Shown: positions 1 through 6,872, counted from the first letter of the stretch. The stretch is 8,331 nucleotides of DNA from Desulfocapsa sp. (GCA_029942265.1 JAOZTO010000085.1:1-8331), one strand, 5' to 3'. Notes: generated by a model from the sequence alone, not told the origin. Numbers and translations are program-made.

Positions 1-50
1 AGTTACAGTTCAGTGTTTTTCCAAATATCGGGTACTAGCTGAATAGTTAC
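1..50 (-). repeat. Degenerate copy of a dispersed ~50-bp repeat upstream of the histidine kinase gene
   Basis: Read on the minus strand, bases 50 to 1 align without a gap over 50 positions to the left module of the element at 6873-6922: a GTAAxTATTC start and a CACTGAACTGTAA end are shared, while the middle has drifted. On the plus strand, 30-50 also matches the right end of that element (7007-7027) at about 18 of 21 positions, around CTAGC-GAATA-TTAC. It is therefore a mosaic of both ends. The copy may continue past the window edge, so its outer boundary is unknown. Orientation relative to the downstream gene is the same as for the copies upstream of cooA and cbiL. Confidence 0.55.
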
Positions 51-73
51 GAAAATAGTTCTTTTATGTTTTG

Positions 74-79
74 TATAAT
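74..79 (+). promoter_or_regulatory. Candidate -10 box of the histidine kinase gene
   Basis: A perfect TATAAT lies 68 bp before the kinase start codon. No good TTGACA-like hexamer sits 16-18 bp upstream, so this may be a weak or activator-dependent promoter, or a chance match in AT-rich DNA. The ribosome site before the ATG at 147 is also weak (GAGAA about 8 bp upstream). Confidence 0.4.
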
Positions 80-146
80 AAGAGTGCATCACATTAAGCG
101 GTGTGCTTCAAATTAAGTATTATTTTTTTACACAGAGAATTGTCCT

Positions 147-2270
147 ATGACCACAACAGAGAATTTAGAGCAAGAAAACAGTAGGTTACGTGCAAAAAAC
201 AGTAGGATACAAGAGGATCTTGACGCAAGCAGGCATGTTTTTAGACAGATGATTCATTTTTCTTCACGGCTTGGTGTTATCACTGAACTGACAGAAATGT
301 ACCGAAGCTGTACGTATTTTTTTAAGGATCTTTTGCAACTTGATTTTGCAACTCTATACCTGATTGCAGATGATCAGGGGAACTGTATGATTGCTCACAC
401 ATTGGGCTTTCCTGAGTCTATTGTTGGAACAATTGTTGATCGAAAAAAAATGGGGCTGACGGGATTTGTTCTTGAAAGTCAGCAAACCGAAACAGTAGAT
501 GATTTTCAAATAGAACAACGCTTTGTGCCGCCAGCTGTTGTTGTAAAACATGATATCAAATCTGCAATTGCAAGCCCCATGGTACATAATGGGAAAGTAT
601 TTGGTATTCTTTTCGGGTACACCCTTGAAAAAAGAGTTTTTACAGAAGAACAAAAAGCACTGGCTCAAATCTTTGCCAATCAATCCGCAACAGCTATAAA
701 AAATGCTACTCATATTTCGTCGCTCTCTGTTTCAGAACAAAAACTCAAACAGGTGAGCGATGAGTTTGAGACAATTTTCAATACTTCGCCGATTGGTATT
801 GTATTATTACAAAAGGAGAGAGTAATAGCCCGTTGTAATAAACATGTTGCTATGATGCATGGGTACAGTACACTAGCAGAGTTGCAGGCTATTGATGTAA
901 GGGATTTGCATTTTTCAGAAGAACAGTACGAAGCTTTTGGTAGGAACGTGTACGGAGCACTCTTGGCAGGAAAACCTGTTCAATTTGAATATGAATTTCG
1001 AACAAAAAATGGAAAGGGACTGTGGTGTTCTGTTGTGGGACAGGCAGTTGATCAAACATATCCACCAGACTTAGATAAGGGGATCGTTTTAATTGTTGTT
1101 GATATTAGTCAGCAGAAAATGATAGATGCGCAGTTGTTGAAGTCTCAAAAAATGGAATCCATTGCAGTTCTTACCAGAGGTCTTGCCCACGATTTTAATA
1201 ATATTATGACTGCAATTCTTGGCAATATCAGTCTCAGTATGGCCACAATGGATGTGGACTCTCAGGGGTATTCATTTCTAAACCCTGCCAAAGATGCATC
1301 ACTTCGGGCCAAGGAGCTGATTCAGAAGTTATTGGCGTTCTCCAAGGGAGGTTCACCCGTTCGAGCATCAGCATCACTGGTTGAAATAGTAAAAGATTCA
1401 GCGGATTTTGTTCTAAGTGGAAGTCACATTAAAGTCAATTATAACTTTGATTCAGAAATTTGGAATGCTGATATTGATGCAGACCAGATTAGTCAGGTTA
1501 TGCAAAGTTTGATTATCAACAGTAAAGATGCAATGCCTGATGGTGGGGAAATAACTATATCCTGTCTCAATTTTGAACATGTTGATGAACTGCCAGAATT
1601 AAATGCTGGACAATATGTGAGAATAACTATTACTGACACAGGCCACGGAATGTCTCCTGTAGTTATGAGTAGGGTATTTGATCCATATTTTACTACCAAA
1701 GACTATAGCAGTATGGAAGGCAGTGGGCTAGGACTTGCTTTGGTTCAATCGATAATTAATCAACATGATGGAATCATTACGGTCACATCCAAGCAGAATG
1801 TTGGCACGATATTCACACTTTATATTGCTGCAGTTGTAGCGAAAGAGATAATCATGCCGGAACAGATAGGATCTCTGCTCGCAACGGGAAAAGGTAGGAT
1901 ACTGGTTATGGATGACGACAGTACTATCCGGGAAATCCTGAGTCAGATGCTTAGTATGCGTGGCTATGAAGTTGAAGTGTCGGTTGATGGAGAAGAAAGT
2001 ATAGAACTTTATAAGGCTAATATGAAAGCAGGGACACCTTTTTCCATGGTGATTATGGATCTCACCATTCCTGGAGGTATGGGTGGCAAAGAGGCTGTTA
2101 CGGAGCTGTTAAAACTTGATGAAAATGCGAAAGTTGTGGTTTCCAGCGGCTATTCGGAAGATCCTGTTATGGTTCACTTTAAGGAATATGGTTTTTGTGC
2201 TGCCATCGGTAAACCATTTGAGTTTGCCGAACTAGGACAGTTGATACAATCGGTATTGATGGCGTCGTAA
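147..2270 (+). CDS. Soluble hybrid sensor histidine kinase, GAF-PAS-HisKA-HATPase-REC
   Basis: A 707-residue cytoplasmic hybrid two-component kinase with no signal peptide or membrane span. Domains by residue: a short heptad-like helix (about 5-35), a GAF domain (about 45-190), a PAS domain (about 205-322), a dimerisation/phosphoacceptor domain with His348 in AHDFNN, an ATPase domain with N-box Asn458, G1 box DTGHGM (497-502), F box FDPYFTTK (511-518) and G2 GSGLGLA (525-531), and a C-terminal receiver. The receiver has acidic residues 589-591, phosphoacceptor Asp638, Ser666/667 and Lys689. All catalytic residues are present, so it should autophosphorylate and pass phosphate to its own receiver. 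The AHDFNN type is typical of NtrB-like orphan kinases in Desulfobacterota. No cognate output regulator lies in the window and its signal is unknown; an intracellular ligand or redox cue through GAF/PAS is an inference. A functional link to the CO genes is not shown. The stop codon lies at the edge of the palindromic repeat that follows. Confidence 0.93.
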   Translation: MTTTENLEQENSRLRAKNSRIQEDLDASRHVFRQMIHFSSRLGVITELTEMYRSCTYFFKDLLQLDFATLYLIADDQGNCMIAHTLGFPESIVGTIVDRKKMGLTGFVLESQQTETVDDFQIEQRFVPPAVVVKHDIKSAIASPMVHNGKVFGILFGYTLEKRVFTEEQKALAQIFANQSATAIKNATHISSLSVSEQKLKQVSDEFETIFNTSPIGIVLLQKERVIARCNKHVAMMHGYSTLAELQAIDVRDLHFSEEQYEAFGRNVYGALLAGKPVQFEYEFRTKNGKGLWCSVVGQAVDQTYPPDLDKGIVLIVVDISQQKMIDAQLLKSQKMESIAVLTRGLAHDFNNIMTAILGNISLSMATMDVDSQGYSFLNPAKDASLRAKELIQKLLAFSKGGSPVRASASLVEIVKDSADFVLSGSHIKVNYNFDSEIWNADIDADQISQVMQSLIINSKDAMPDGGEITISCLNFEHVDELPELNAGQYVRITITDTGHGMSPVVMSRVFDPYFTTKDYSSMEGSGLGLALVQSIINQHDGIITVTSKQNVGTIFTLYIAAVVAKEIIMPEQIGSLLATGKGRILVMDDDSTIREILSQMLSMRGYEVEVSVDGEESIELYKANMKAGTPFSMVIMDLTIPGGMGGKEAVTELLKLDENAKVVVSSGYSEDPVMVHFKEYGFCAAIGKPFEFAELGQLIQSVLMAS

Positions 2271-2372
2271 AAACTCTCCATCTGCTTCGTTGCTGCAAAT
2301 TTTCTATCATTACGACGTACTTTAGTACGCCGAAATAATAGAAAATTTACGCGCTTCGCATATGGAGTTTTT
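2269..2372. repeat. Long imperfect palindromic repeat (REP/MITE-like)
   Basis: The two arms (about 2269-2320 and 2325-2372) begin with AAAAACT and end at GTAC around a TTTA loop. They are largely complementary: AAAAACT, CCAT, TGC, then AAATTTTCTAT-ATT-CG-CGTAC. A two-base insertion sits in the left arm and there is a poorly paired patch near 2285-2297. The element takes in the last two bases of the histidine kinase stop codon. RNA from either strand would fold into a long hairpin, so it may end or protect the kinase transcript. In my memory, palindromes with a central GACGTACTTTAGTACG-type core recur in deltaproteobacterial genomes; this needs a genome search. Confidence 0.7.
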
Positions 2373-2416
2373 CGAAGTCTGCGCTTATCTACTTAGCCAT
2401 CTTAAATTCAGACTTT

Positions 2417-2448
2417 TTACTAATCCATCAGTATTGATGGATTAGTAA
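2417..2448. other. Perfect 14-bp stem, 4-nt loop hairpin
   Basis: TTACTAATCCATCA (2417-2430) and TGATGGATTAGTAA (2435-2448) are perfect complements around loop GTAT. Neither strand has a U-tract directly after the stem (a T-run precedes it on the plus strand), so it is not a canonical intrinsic terminator. Its place between convergent genes, beside a second hairpin, suggests a role in ending or protecting the 3' ends of transcripts. Confidence 0.6.
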
Positions 2449-2449
2449 T

Positions 2450-2483
2450 GAAGAAGAGCAGGTGTTTGTTGCTGCTCTTCTTC
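2450..2483 (-). terminator. Putative terminator hairpin of cooS (possibly bidirectional)
   Basis: GAAGAAGAGCAG (2450-2461) and CTGCTCTTCTTC (2472-2483) form a perfect 12-bp stem with a 10-nt loop, about 20 bp past the cooS stop codon. On the minus strand the stem is followed by a pyrimidine-rich but interrupted tract (ATTACT), so termination efficiency is uncertain. Together with the hairpin at 2417-2448 it separates cooS from the convergent kinase gene. Confidence 0.55.
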
Positions 2484-2502
2484 GTATATAGGTGAGTTTC
2501 AG

Positions 2503-4380
2503 TTATTCCTCAAGCCCAAGGCCTTTGCGTTTTAACTTGATACGTTCATCAATAAGATCAGCTGCCTTAAATGGGTCTGGTTCTATTGCAAAACAGGCAC
2601 CGAGTATATCATCAAGCCCGTTTAATGCCAAATTAGTAACCACTGGAGATCCTGTAATATTCGGTGGATGTCCGAGATGGGTGTATATCCCTGATGCAAC
2701 GGCGTAGGTTCCAATCGTTGCTGCCTTTTCTGAGTACCATTCCGGCGATGAAGCAGCCAGCGGCAGGTCAGAAATGGAAACGCCAAGATCATTTGCCAGT
2801 AATGCAGCCAGTTGTAAAATTCGAGCGTTATCCACACAACTTCCCATATGAATAACCGGTGGAATACCCAAGCTGCCGCAAACCTCTTTGAGTCCAGCCC
2901 CTGCCTGTTCGATAGCTTCTGGGACGAGAAGTCCTGCTTTTCCAGCAGCAGTTGTTACACATCCGGTAACGATAACTAGGATGTCTTTCTTGATCAGTTC
3001 ACGAGTTAAATTCACATTGCAGTAATCATGCTTGTATTTGGGATTGTTACAACCAACTATCCCAACTACACCACGAATTTTTCCAGCTTTTATCGAGTCG
3101 ATAAGTGGTGTTAAGGTACCACCAAGTGCTTCAAGCAATGCCTCATTTGAAAAACCTGTCATGATGTCTACGGGTTCGCAGGGGATTTCAACACGGTCGT
3201 GATCTCGCATACTGTAGCGTTCAATTGCCATACGAACAACCTTGCGGGCCTGTTCCATGCCGTTGTGCATTTCAAATTTCACATGATCTGCCCCTGTGAA
3301 TTTAGCTTTGTCAGCAGTGGTAACCATTTTGGTGTGAAAGCAGTTACCTACCTGCACAAGACTTGGCATGATGCACTGGTAATCAACAACAATAAGTTCA
3401 ACAGCTCCGGTGATAATGGCAAGCTCTGTCATAAGATGATTGCCTGCCATGGGAATCCCCTGACGCATCATCAATTCATTCCCTGTACAGCACAAACCGG
3501 CAAGATTAATTCCCGTAGCGCCTTTCTCCTTTGCAAGATCGATAAATTCCTGTTCGTTGACAGCTTCAAGGATCTTTTCAGACACAATTGGATTGTGTCC
3601 ATGGACGAGAATATTCACCTGATCTTTTTTCAAAACACCAAGATTTACCTGCGCTTTTCTGGGAGTTGGAGTTCCAAACAGAATATCAGAAAGTTCTGTG
3701 GCAATCATTGACCCTGCCCAGCCGTCAGCGAGACACATCCGCAGGGCATGTAGCATGGTGTTTGTGGCGTCATTGTCGCAACCCATATGAGTGCGGTGCA
3801 TCATTTCAGTTATTTCACGATCCACACCACGTGGTACAATGCCGAGTTTTTCCCATGTTTCCATCTGCTTTTTTGGTACACGATGGAGAAAACTTGTTTT
3901 CTTACGTTTAGTGCCAAAGCTCTCGAAGAACTCATCGGCAAGATCTTTTGCAACGTCCAGTACTTCCCGTCCATTGGTTTCTATACCGTGTTCTGCTGCT
4001 ATACGAAGAAGTTTTGCTTCATCTTTGATGTGGTAATCTTCTGTTTCTCCATGGGCTACTGCGTGGAATGCTTCGATGCAATCCCGGCCATGATCTGAAT
4101 GACCAGCAGCTCCGCCAGCCAGAAACCGGCCAAAGTTACGGGCGACAATGACATCAGCATCGGCTCCGCAGACACCGAGTGGAGCTTTCTTGCTGATTCG
4201 ACATGGCCCCATGGTGCAGATACGGCAGCAGACACCTGATTCTCCGAATGTGCAGTGTGGAGTCTGTTGCTCAAGTCTGTCCCAAGCTGTCTCGATCCCT
4301 TCACGTTCAGCTTTGCGGATCATTTTGTGGGCATCTTCCCAGATACTCATCTCTTCGACGTTTTTAATCTTTTCTGTCAT
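2503..4380 (-). CDS. cooS: Anaerobic Ni-Fe-S carbon monoxide dehydrogenase catalytic subunit
   Basis: A full-length 625-residue CooS, which oxidises CO with water to CO2 and electrons at a Ni-Fe-S C-cluster and works as a cytoplasmic homodimer. Against my memory of the Carboxydothermus CODH-II sequence all metal ligands are kept: D-cluster Cys43 and Cys51; B-cluster Cys52, Cys55, Cys60 and Cys71; C-cluster His262 (HGHNP), Cys298 (LCCTGN), Cys336 (DYQC), Cys444 (GCNN), Cys474 (TGC) and Cys515 (MGSCVDN). The catalytic Lys552 (SEKAATIG) and His94 are also present. Of the His93/96/99/102 proton-relay series, the first two are kept (His94, His97), while the others read Asp100 and Glu103. The start is supported by AGGAG eight bases upstream. 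The regulator gene cooA lies 146 bp upstream on the same strand. No CooC nickel-insertion ATPase, CooF ferredoxin, hydrogenase subunits or acetyl-CoA synthase subunits are in the window, so the electron acceptor is unknown. Confidence 0.97.
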   Translation of the reverse strand: MTEKIKNVEEMSIWEDAHKMIRKAEREGIETAWDRLEQQTPHCTFGESGVCCRICTMGPCRISKKAPLGVCGADADVIVARNFGRFLAGGAAGHSDHGRDCIEAFHAVAHGETEDYHIKDEAKLLRIAAEHGIETNGREVLDVAKDLADEFFESFGTKRKKTSFLHRVPKKQMETWEKLGIVPRGVDREITEMMHRTHMGCDNDATNTMLHALRMCLADGWAGSMIATELSDILFGTPTPRKAQVNLGVLKKDQVNILVHGHNPIVSEKILEAVNEQEFIDLAKEKGATGINLAGLCCTGNELMMRQGIPMAGNHLMTELAIITGAVELIVVDYQCIMPSLVQVGNCFHTKMVTTADKAKFTGADHVKFEMHNGMEQARKVVRMAIERYSMRDHDRVEIPCEPVDIMTGFSNEALLEALGGTLTPLIDSIKAGKIRGVVGIVGCNNPKYKHDYCNVNLTRELIKKDILVIVTGCVTTAAGKAGLLVPEAIEQAGAGLKEVCGSLGIPPVIHMGSCVDNARILQLAALLANDLGVSISDLPLAASSPEWYSEKAATIGTYAVASGIYTHLGHPPNITGSPVVTNLALNGLDDILGACFAIEPDPFKAADLIDERIKLKRKGLGLEE

Positions 4381-4382
4381 GG

Positions 4383-4393
4383 CGATTCTCCTG
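4383..4393 (-). promoter_or_regulatory. Ribosome binding site of cooS
   Basis: The minus strand reads AGGAGAATCGCC before the ATG, a strong Shine-Dalgarno core with eight-base spacing. This supports the chosen start at 4380 over internal methionines. Confidence 0.8.
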
Positions 4394-4440
4394 TTGGCAG
4401 TTGGATGTAATAAGGCACTTTTGCCCTATTGTTGCAACAC

Positions 4441-4449
4441 AACGTAGCA
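4441..4449 (-). promoter_or_regulatory. Candidate extended -10 element of cooS
   Basis: The minus strand reads TGCTACGTT, a TGn motif followed by a TATAAT-like hexamer (TACGTT). A start site about 6-7 bp downstream would place the centre of the palindrome at 4468-4483 near -41, the spacing of class II activation by CRP-family proteins. This is inferred from sequence only. Confidence 0.45.
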
Positions 4450-4467
4450 GTTAATGAAGAAGATTAC

Positions 4468-4483
4468 TGTCAGCTATCTGACA
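4468..4483. promoter_or_regulatory. CRP/FNR-type operator, probable CooA site for cooS
   Basis: TGTCAG-CTAT-CTGACA is a perfect 16-bp inverted repeat, equal to TGTCA-N6-TGACA, in the leader between cooA and cooS, 88 bp before the cooS start codon. Known CooA sites in Rhodospirillum have the form TGTCR-N6-YGACA, and this matches that layout. The adjacent gene encodes a CooA-like protein with a matching recognition helix (SSRQT), so autoregulated or CO-dependent activation of cooS is the natural reading. Confidence 0.75.
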
Positions 4484-4526
4484 AAGAAGGTTTTTTGTTA
4501 CGATTTGTTGAGAGCTTAAGGATACC

Positions 4527-5183
4527 TTAATTCTGAGCGTAATTTCGTAATAGATCTGTATTGGGAATGATATAAGTGTTGCGTTGCGTTTTTTCAAGGA
4601 CACCATCTTTTAACATAGTACTGATTATTGTAGAGACGGTTTGGCGAGAAGAACCAATAATGGCTGCAAGTTGTGTTGTTGTGAGATCCAGCGTGATAAT
4701 GGTTCCAACTGTCGCGTTACTTCCGTTATGCTTGGCTTCGTAGAGAAAAAAATCTGTCAGTCGTTGTTTAATGTCTTTGAAGACCAGACTGTCAATAATG
4801 GAAAATGACTGCCTGAGTAATTCTCCTAGAATACGGATAATCGTTCGTGAAAGAGCAGGGTGTGCCGCCATATAGGAATGCAGTTTAGCAGTGGGCATAA
4901 GCATTAAAGTAACATCGTCGAGAGTTTCAACGTGAGCGCGGGTATGGGTGGCGTAAATGTCACCTGGTTCCAAAATGGCAAGCGAAAAGTCTTTATCTTC
5001 AACGGCAAGGTAGAGTCTCAGTCGTCCTTCTTTTACGATAAAGACAAGATCCTGATCATGGCCTGGAGAATAGATGAGGCTGTTTTTCCTGTGTTTTATA
5101 TCGGTAAATTCTTGCAGGAAATCTTTGTTCTCAGATTTGTCAAGTTCAGTCAGCAGATTGATGGATAGTAGTTTTGTTCTCAT
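4527..5183 (-). CDS. cooA: CooA-like CRP/FNR-family transcriptional regulator (CO sensor)
   Basis: A 218-residue regulator with an N-terminal effector domain (about 20-110), a long dimerisation C-helix (about 110-138) and a winged helix-turn-helix (about 140-210, recognition helix around IGSSRQTVST). It aligns with my recollection of Rhodospirillum rubrum CooA with a constant +3 offset: EGRLRLYL, GDIY-TH, the C-helix (I/L)I-ILG that lines the CO pocket (Ile115, Ile116, Leu119, Gly120), and FKDIKQR. His80 equals the CO-state haem ligand His77. The Cys75 position is Ala78 and residue 2 is Arg rather than Pro, so the other classical haem ligands are missing. No clear Shine-Dalgarno precedes the ATG; an in-frame TGA eight codons upstream leaves no longer start. 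A dispersed repeat begins five bases upstream and may supply its promoter. The alternative reading is another haem-type CRP/FNR regulator such as HcpR, but cooS next door favours CooA. Confidence 0.82.
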   Translation of the reverse strand: MRTKLLSINLLTELDKSENKDFLQEFTDIKHRKNSLIYSPGHDQDLVFIVKEGRLRLYLAVEDKDFSLAILEPGDIYATHTRAHVETLDDVTLMLMPTAKLHSYMAAHPALSRTIIRILGELLRQSFSIIDSLVFKDIKQRLTDFFLYEAKHNGSNATVGTIITLDLTTTQLAAIIGSSRQTVSTIISTMLKDGVLEKTQRNTYIIPNTDLLRNYAQN

Positions 5184-5188
5184 TGTTT

Positions 5189-5244
5189 GTAAACATTCGG
5201 GTTGGGTTCAACAATAGGCTCCACCACTGAACTGTAAATATTCG
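5189..5244. repeat. Dispersed repeat copy A, upstream of cooA
   Basis: This stretch starts GTAAACATTCGGGTT, ends CACTGAACTGTAAATATTCG, and matches 6873-6927 with one extra base and scattered changes. Similarity stops near 5244, so it is only the left module of the full element found at 6873-7027. It fills most of the short space between the divergent cooA and fdhD genes and ends five bases from the cooA start codon. Confidence 0.75.
5211..5238 (-). promoter_or_regulatory. Candidate cooA promoter inside repeat copy A
   Basis: On the minus strand TTTACA (5238-5233) is followed 16 bp later by TATTGT (5216-5211), five and four matches to the -35 and -10 consensus. The start site would lie about 20 bp before the cooA ATG. 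The same arrangement is present in the copy upstream of cbiL (TTTACA at 6921-6916, then a 16-bp spacer and TATTTT), which suggests that the repeat carries an outward promoter. Weak evidence on its own. Confidence 0.4.
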
Positions 5245-5253
5245 TGTTATAAT
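5245..5253 (+). promoter_or_regulatory. Candidate extended -10 promoter of fdhD
   Basis: TGTTATAAT is a perfect extended -10 element (TGnTATAAT), just past the edge of repeat copy A and about 90 bp before the fdhD ATG. No strong -35 is visible, which extended -10 promoters do not need. The implied 5' leader is about 80 nt. Confidence 0.55.
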
Positions 5254-5342
5254 GGAGATTATGACTACTTTAAAGTGTATAGAAAGTGTATCGTATTCCT
5301 GTAATGAAAGCTACAAAGAATAATTATTAGAGTGAAAAGCAT

Positions 5343-6113
5343 ATGAATAATCAAATAACATTACGACAAAAAACTGTGGTTATCAGCGCAGATAGTCGTG
5401 AAGAACGAGAAGAAACACTAGCCATTGAAGTTCCATACACAATAGCTCTAAACGATGAAAAAATTGGTGCCTCCATGGTACTTGCCACCGGGCTTGAAGA
5501 ATTTGGTGCCGGATTTCTGTTTGGACAGGGATATATAACAAAACCGGGTCAGGTACGTGAAGTGCTGGTCTGTCCGGAGGGACGTATATCAGTACATGCT
5601 GACGTCGAAGAGGGAAGTGAACCCAAAGAAGTTATTGTAACATCAGGATGTGGTGGTACCGGAAAAATATCCAAGGAAATGCTGGAAGGTGCTTTTGATC
5701 CACTTAACGAATGTAGTATCAGTCTCGATGAAGTGAGTCAGTTTATTCGTGAGATGTTACAGCAATCCCCACTTGGCCCTTTGACGCACTGTATTCATGG
5801 CTGTGGATTATGGGCAGATGGGAGGTTACAGGGATTTTACGAAGATGTGGGACGACATAACGCCGTTGATAAAATTATTGGTGCGATTTTAATGGGAAAA
5901 ATTCCAGCAACAGGAGCTGTGTATACCACAGGACGATTAACATCAGATATGGTGTTAAAGTGCGCCAGGATTGGTATTCCAATTGTTCTTTCGCGCACTT
6001 CACCATCATCGTTGGGACTTGCCATTGCCCGTCGGGCAGGTGTGACATTGGCTGGATATGCCAGACCCGGCAGACTCAACGTCTTTAATGCCCCTGAACG
6101 AATTATATGCTGA
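5343..6113 (+). CDS. fdhD: Formate dehydrogenase accessory sulfurtransferase FdhD
   Basis: A 256-residue FdhD, the cytoplasmic protein that takes sulfur from a cysteine desulfurase and hands it to the Mo/W-bis-MGD cofactor of formate dehydrogenase. Family hallmarks are an N-terminal E-PYTIALN block (29-37), the LEEFGAGFLFGQGYI segment (51-65), the cysteine loop TSGCGGTGK (100-108), EDVGRHNAVDKIIG (167-180), TTGRLTSDMVLKC (195-207) and the end block GVTLAGYARPGRLNVF. In E. coli the loop holds a CxxC pair; here only the first cysteine (Cys103) remains and the second position is Thr106. An extra HCIHGC patch (149-154) lies where many homologues read GG-HAA. No formate dehydrogenase gene is in the window. 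The ribosome site is weak (GAG about 12 bp upstream). It is divergent from cooA and overlaps the 3' end of cbiL by 11 bp. Confidence 0.93.
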   Translation: MNNQITLRQKTVVISADSREEREETLAIEVPYTIALNDEKIGASMVLATGLEEFGAGFLFGQGYITKPGQVREVLVCPEGRISVHADVEEGSEPKEVIVTSGCGGTGKISKEMLEGAFDPLNECSISLDEVSQFIREMLQQSPLGPLTHCIHGCGLWADGRLQGFYEDVGRHNAVDKIIGAILMGKIPATGAVYTTGRLTSDMVLKCARIGIPIVLSRTSPSSLGLAIARRAGVTLAGYARPGRLNVFNAPERIIC

Positions 6114-6843
6114 TGGGGCGGGTTCTTCGCACAATCAGAGTCGAAAAATAATGCAGTTTTTTGTTCTGTATAGCTTTCAGATCGTAGTGAACCTGCTCAT
6201 CCATCATGCTGGTTCGTTCAACCAGTACGGCACTGTCCAACAAGTTTAATTCTTCAAGGAGTGGCACTAGCCGATCCATCGCTTTATGAACTTTCATAAA
6301 CACCACAGATTCAAATTGCAGTAGCACATCCTTGATTGCATCGCTTTCAAAAATCGCCGGGATAATCACCACCCGATCATCACCAAGGCATAAAGGTGTT
6401 TTTGCCGCAGCCGCTGTGGCACCAATTGAGGAAATTCCAGGAATGACCTCAATGGATACCTCGGGATTGAGTTTCAATAAAGCTTCATAAACATAAAATC
6501 CTGTGCAATAGACAGCAGGATCACCAAGCGTGGGCAAGGCCACATTGTGACCGTTTTCCAGCTGTGTGTTGATGAGAAGTGCAGCTTTTTCCCATGCAGC
6601 TTGCACTTCCGGATCAGGAGTCTTCCCCATATGAACTTTTTTCATAGGGAAGTGGTGTTTTAGAATTGTCTTCTCTGATGGATCGATTGTTCCACTTGCA
6701 ATACCAAGAGCAGTACTGTGCCCTTCTTTTTGTGCAGCCGGTGCAAGCCATGTTGGGCATTCCTTTAAAATCCGGATGGCTTTCAGGGTGATAAGCTCGG
6801 GGTCACCTGGCCCTACTCCTACAATGTAAAATTTTCCTTTCAT
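6103..6843 (-). CDS. cbiL: Precorrin-2 / cobalt-factor II C20-methyltransferase
   Basis: An S-adenosylmethionine-dependent methyltransferase of corrin synthesis that adds the C20 methyl group; with CbiK beside it, the substrate is probably cobalt-factor II of the anaerobic route. From this start the protein is 246 residues, near the family norm. Visible motifs are the family signature VGVGPGDPELITLKA at the N terminus, the central GDPAVYCTGFYVY loop and PGISSIGATAAAA in the second half. The ATG at 6843 is preferred because homologues begin a few residues before the VGVGPGDP motif and GGAG lies 11 bp upstream; an ATG at 6861 (adding MEPQQA) is the main alternative. The frame stays open further upstream to a TTG at 6906, but that part is element sequence. 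It was probably co-transcribed with cbiK before the insertion. The last 11 bp overlap the fdhD end in convergent orientation. Confidence 0.92.
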   Translation of the reverse strand: MKGKFYIVGVGPGDPELITLKAIRILKECPTWLAPAAQKEGHSTALGIASGTIDPSEKTILKHHFPMKKVHMGKTPDPEVQAAWEKAALLINTQLENGHNVALPTLGDPAVYCTGFYVYEALLKLNPEVSIEVIPGISSIGATAAAAKTPLCLGDDRVVIIPAIFESDAIKDVLLQFESVVFMKVHKAMDRLVPLLEELNLLDSAVLVERTSMMDEQVHYDLKAIQNKKLHYFSTLIVRRTRPISI

Positions 6844-6872
6844 AGCTTGCTGTGGCTCCATATTATTGTAAA

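Noticed and set aside
354..713. 119-codon minus-strand frame inside the kinase GAF domain
   Set aside because: Antisense shadow of a clearly coding region, with no start signal.
3199..3711. 170-codon open frame on the plus strand opposite cooS
   Set aside because: It lies entirely antisense to the well-conserved cooS, has no ribosome site or recognisable domain, and its composition follows the opposite strand's codons.
4513..4531. TTAAGG-ATA-CCTTAA around the cooA stop as a terminator
   Set aside because: The stem is only six pairs with a 3-nt loop, it includes the stop codon and no U-tract follows, so cooA-cooS read-through remains likely.
5267..5276. ACTTTAAAGT palindrome upstream of fdhD as an operator
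   Set aside because: A 10-bp AT-rich palindrome is easily met by chance, and it does not match the TGTCA-N6-TGACA form expected for the neighbouring regulator.
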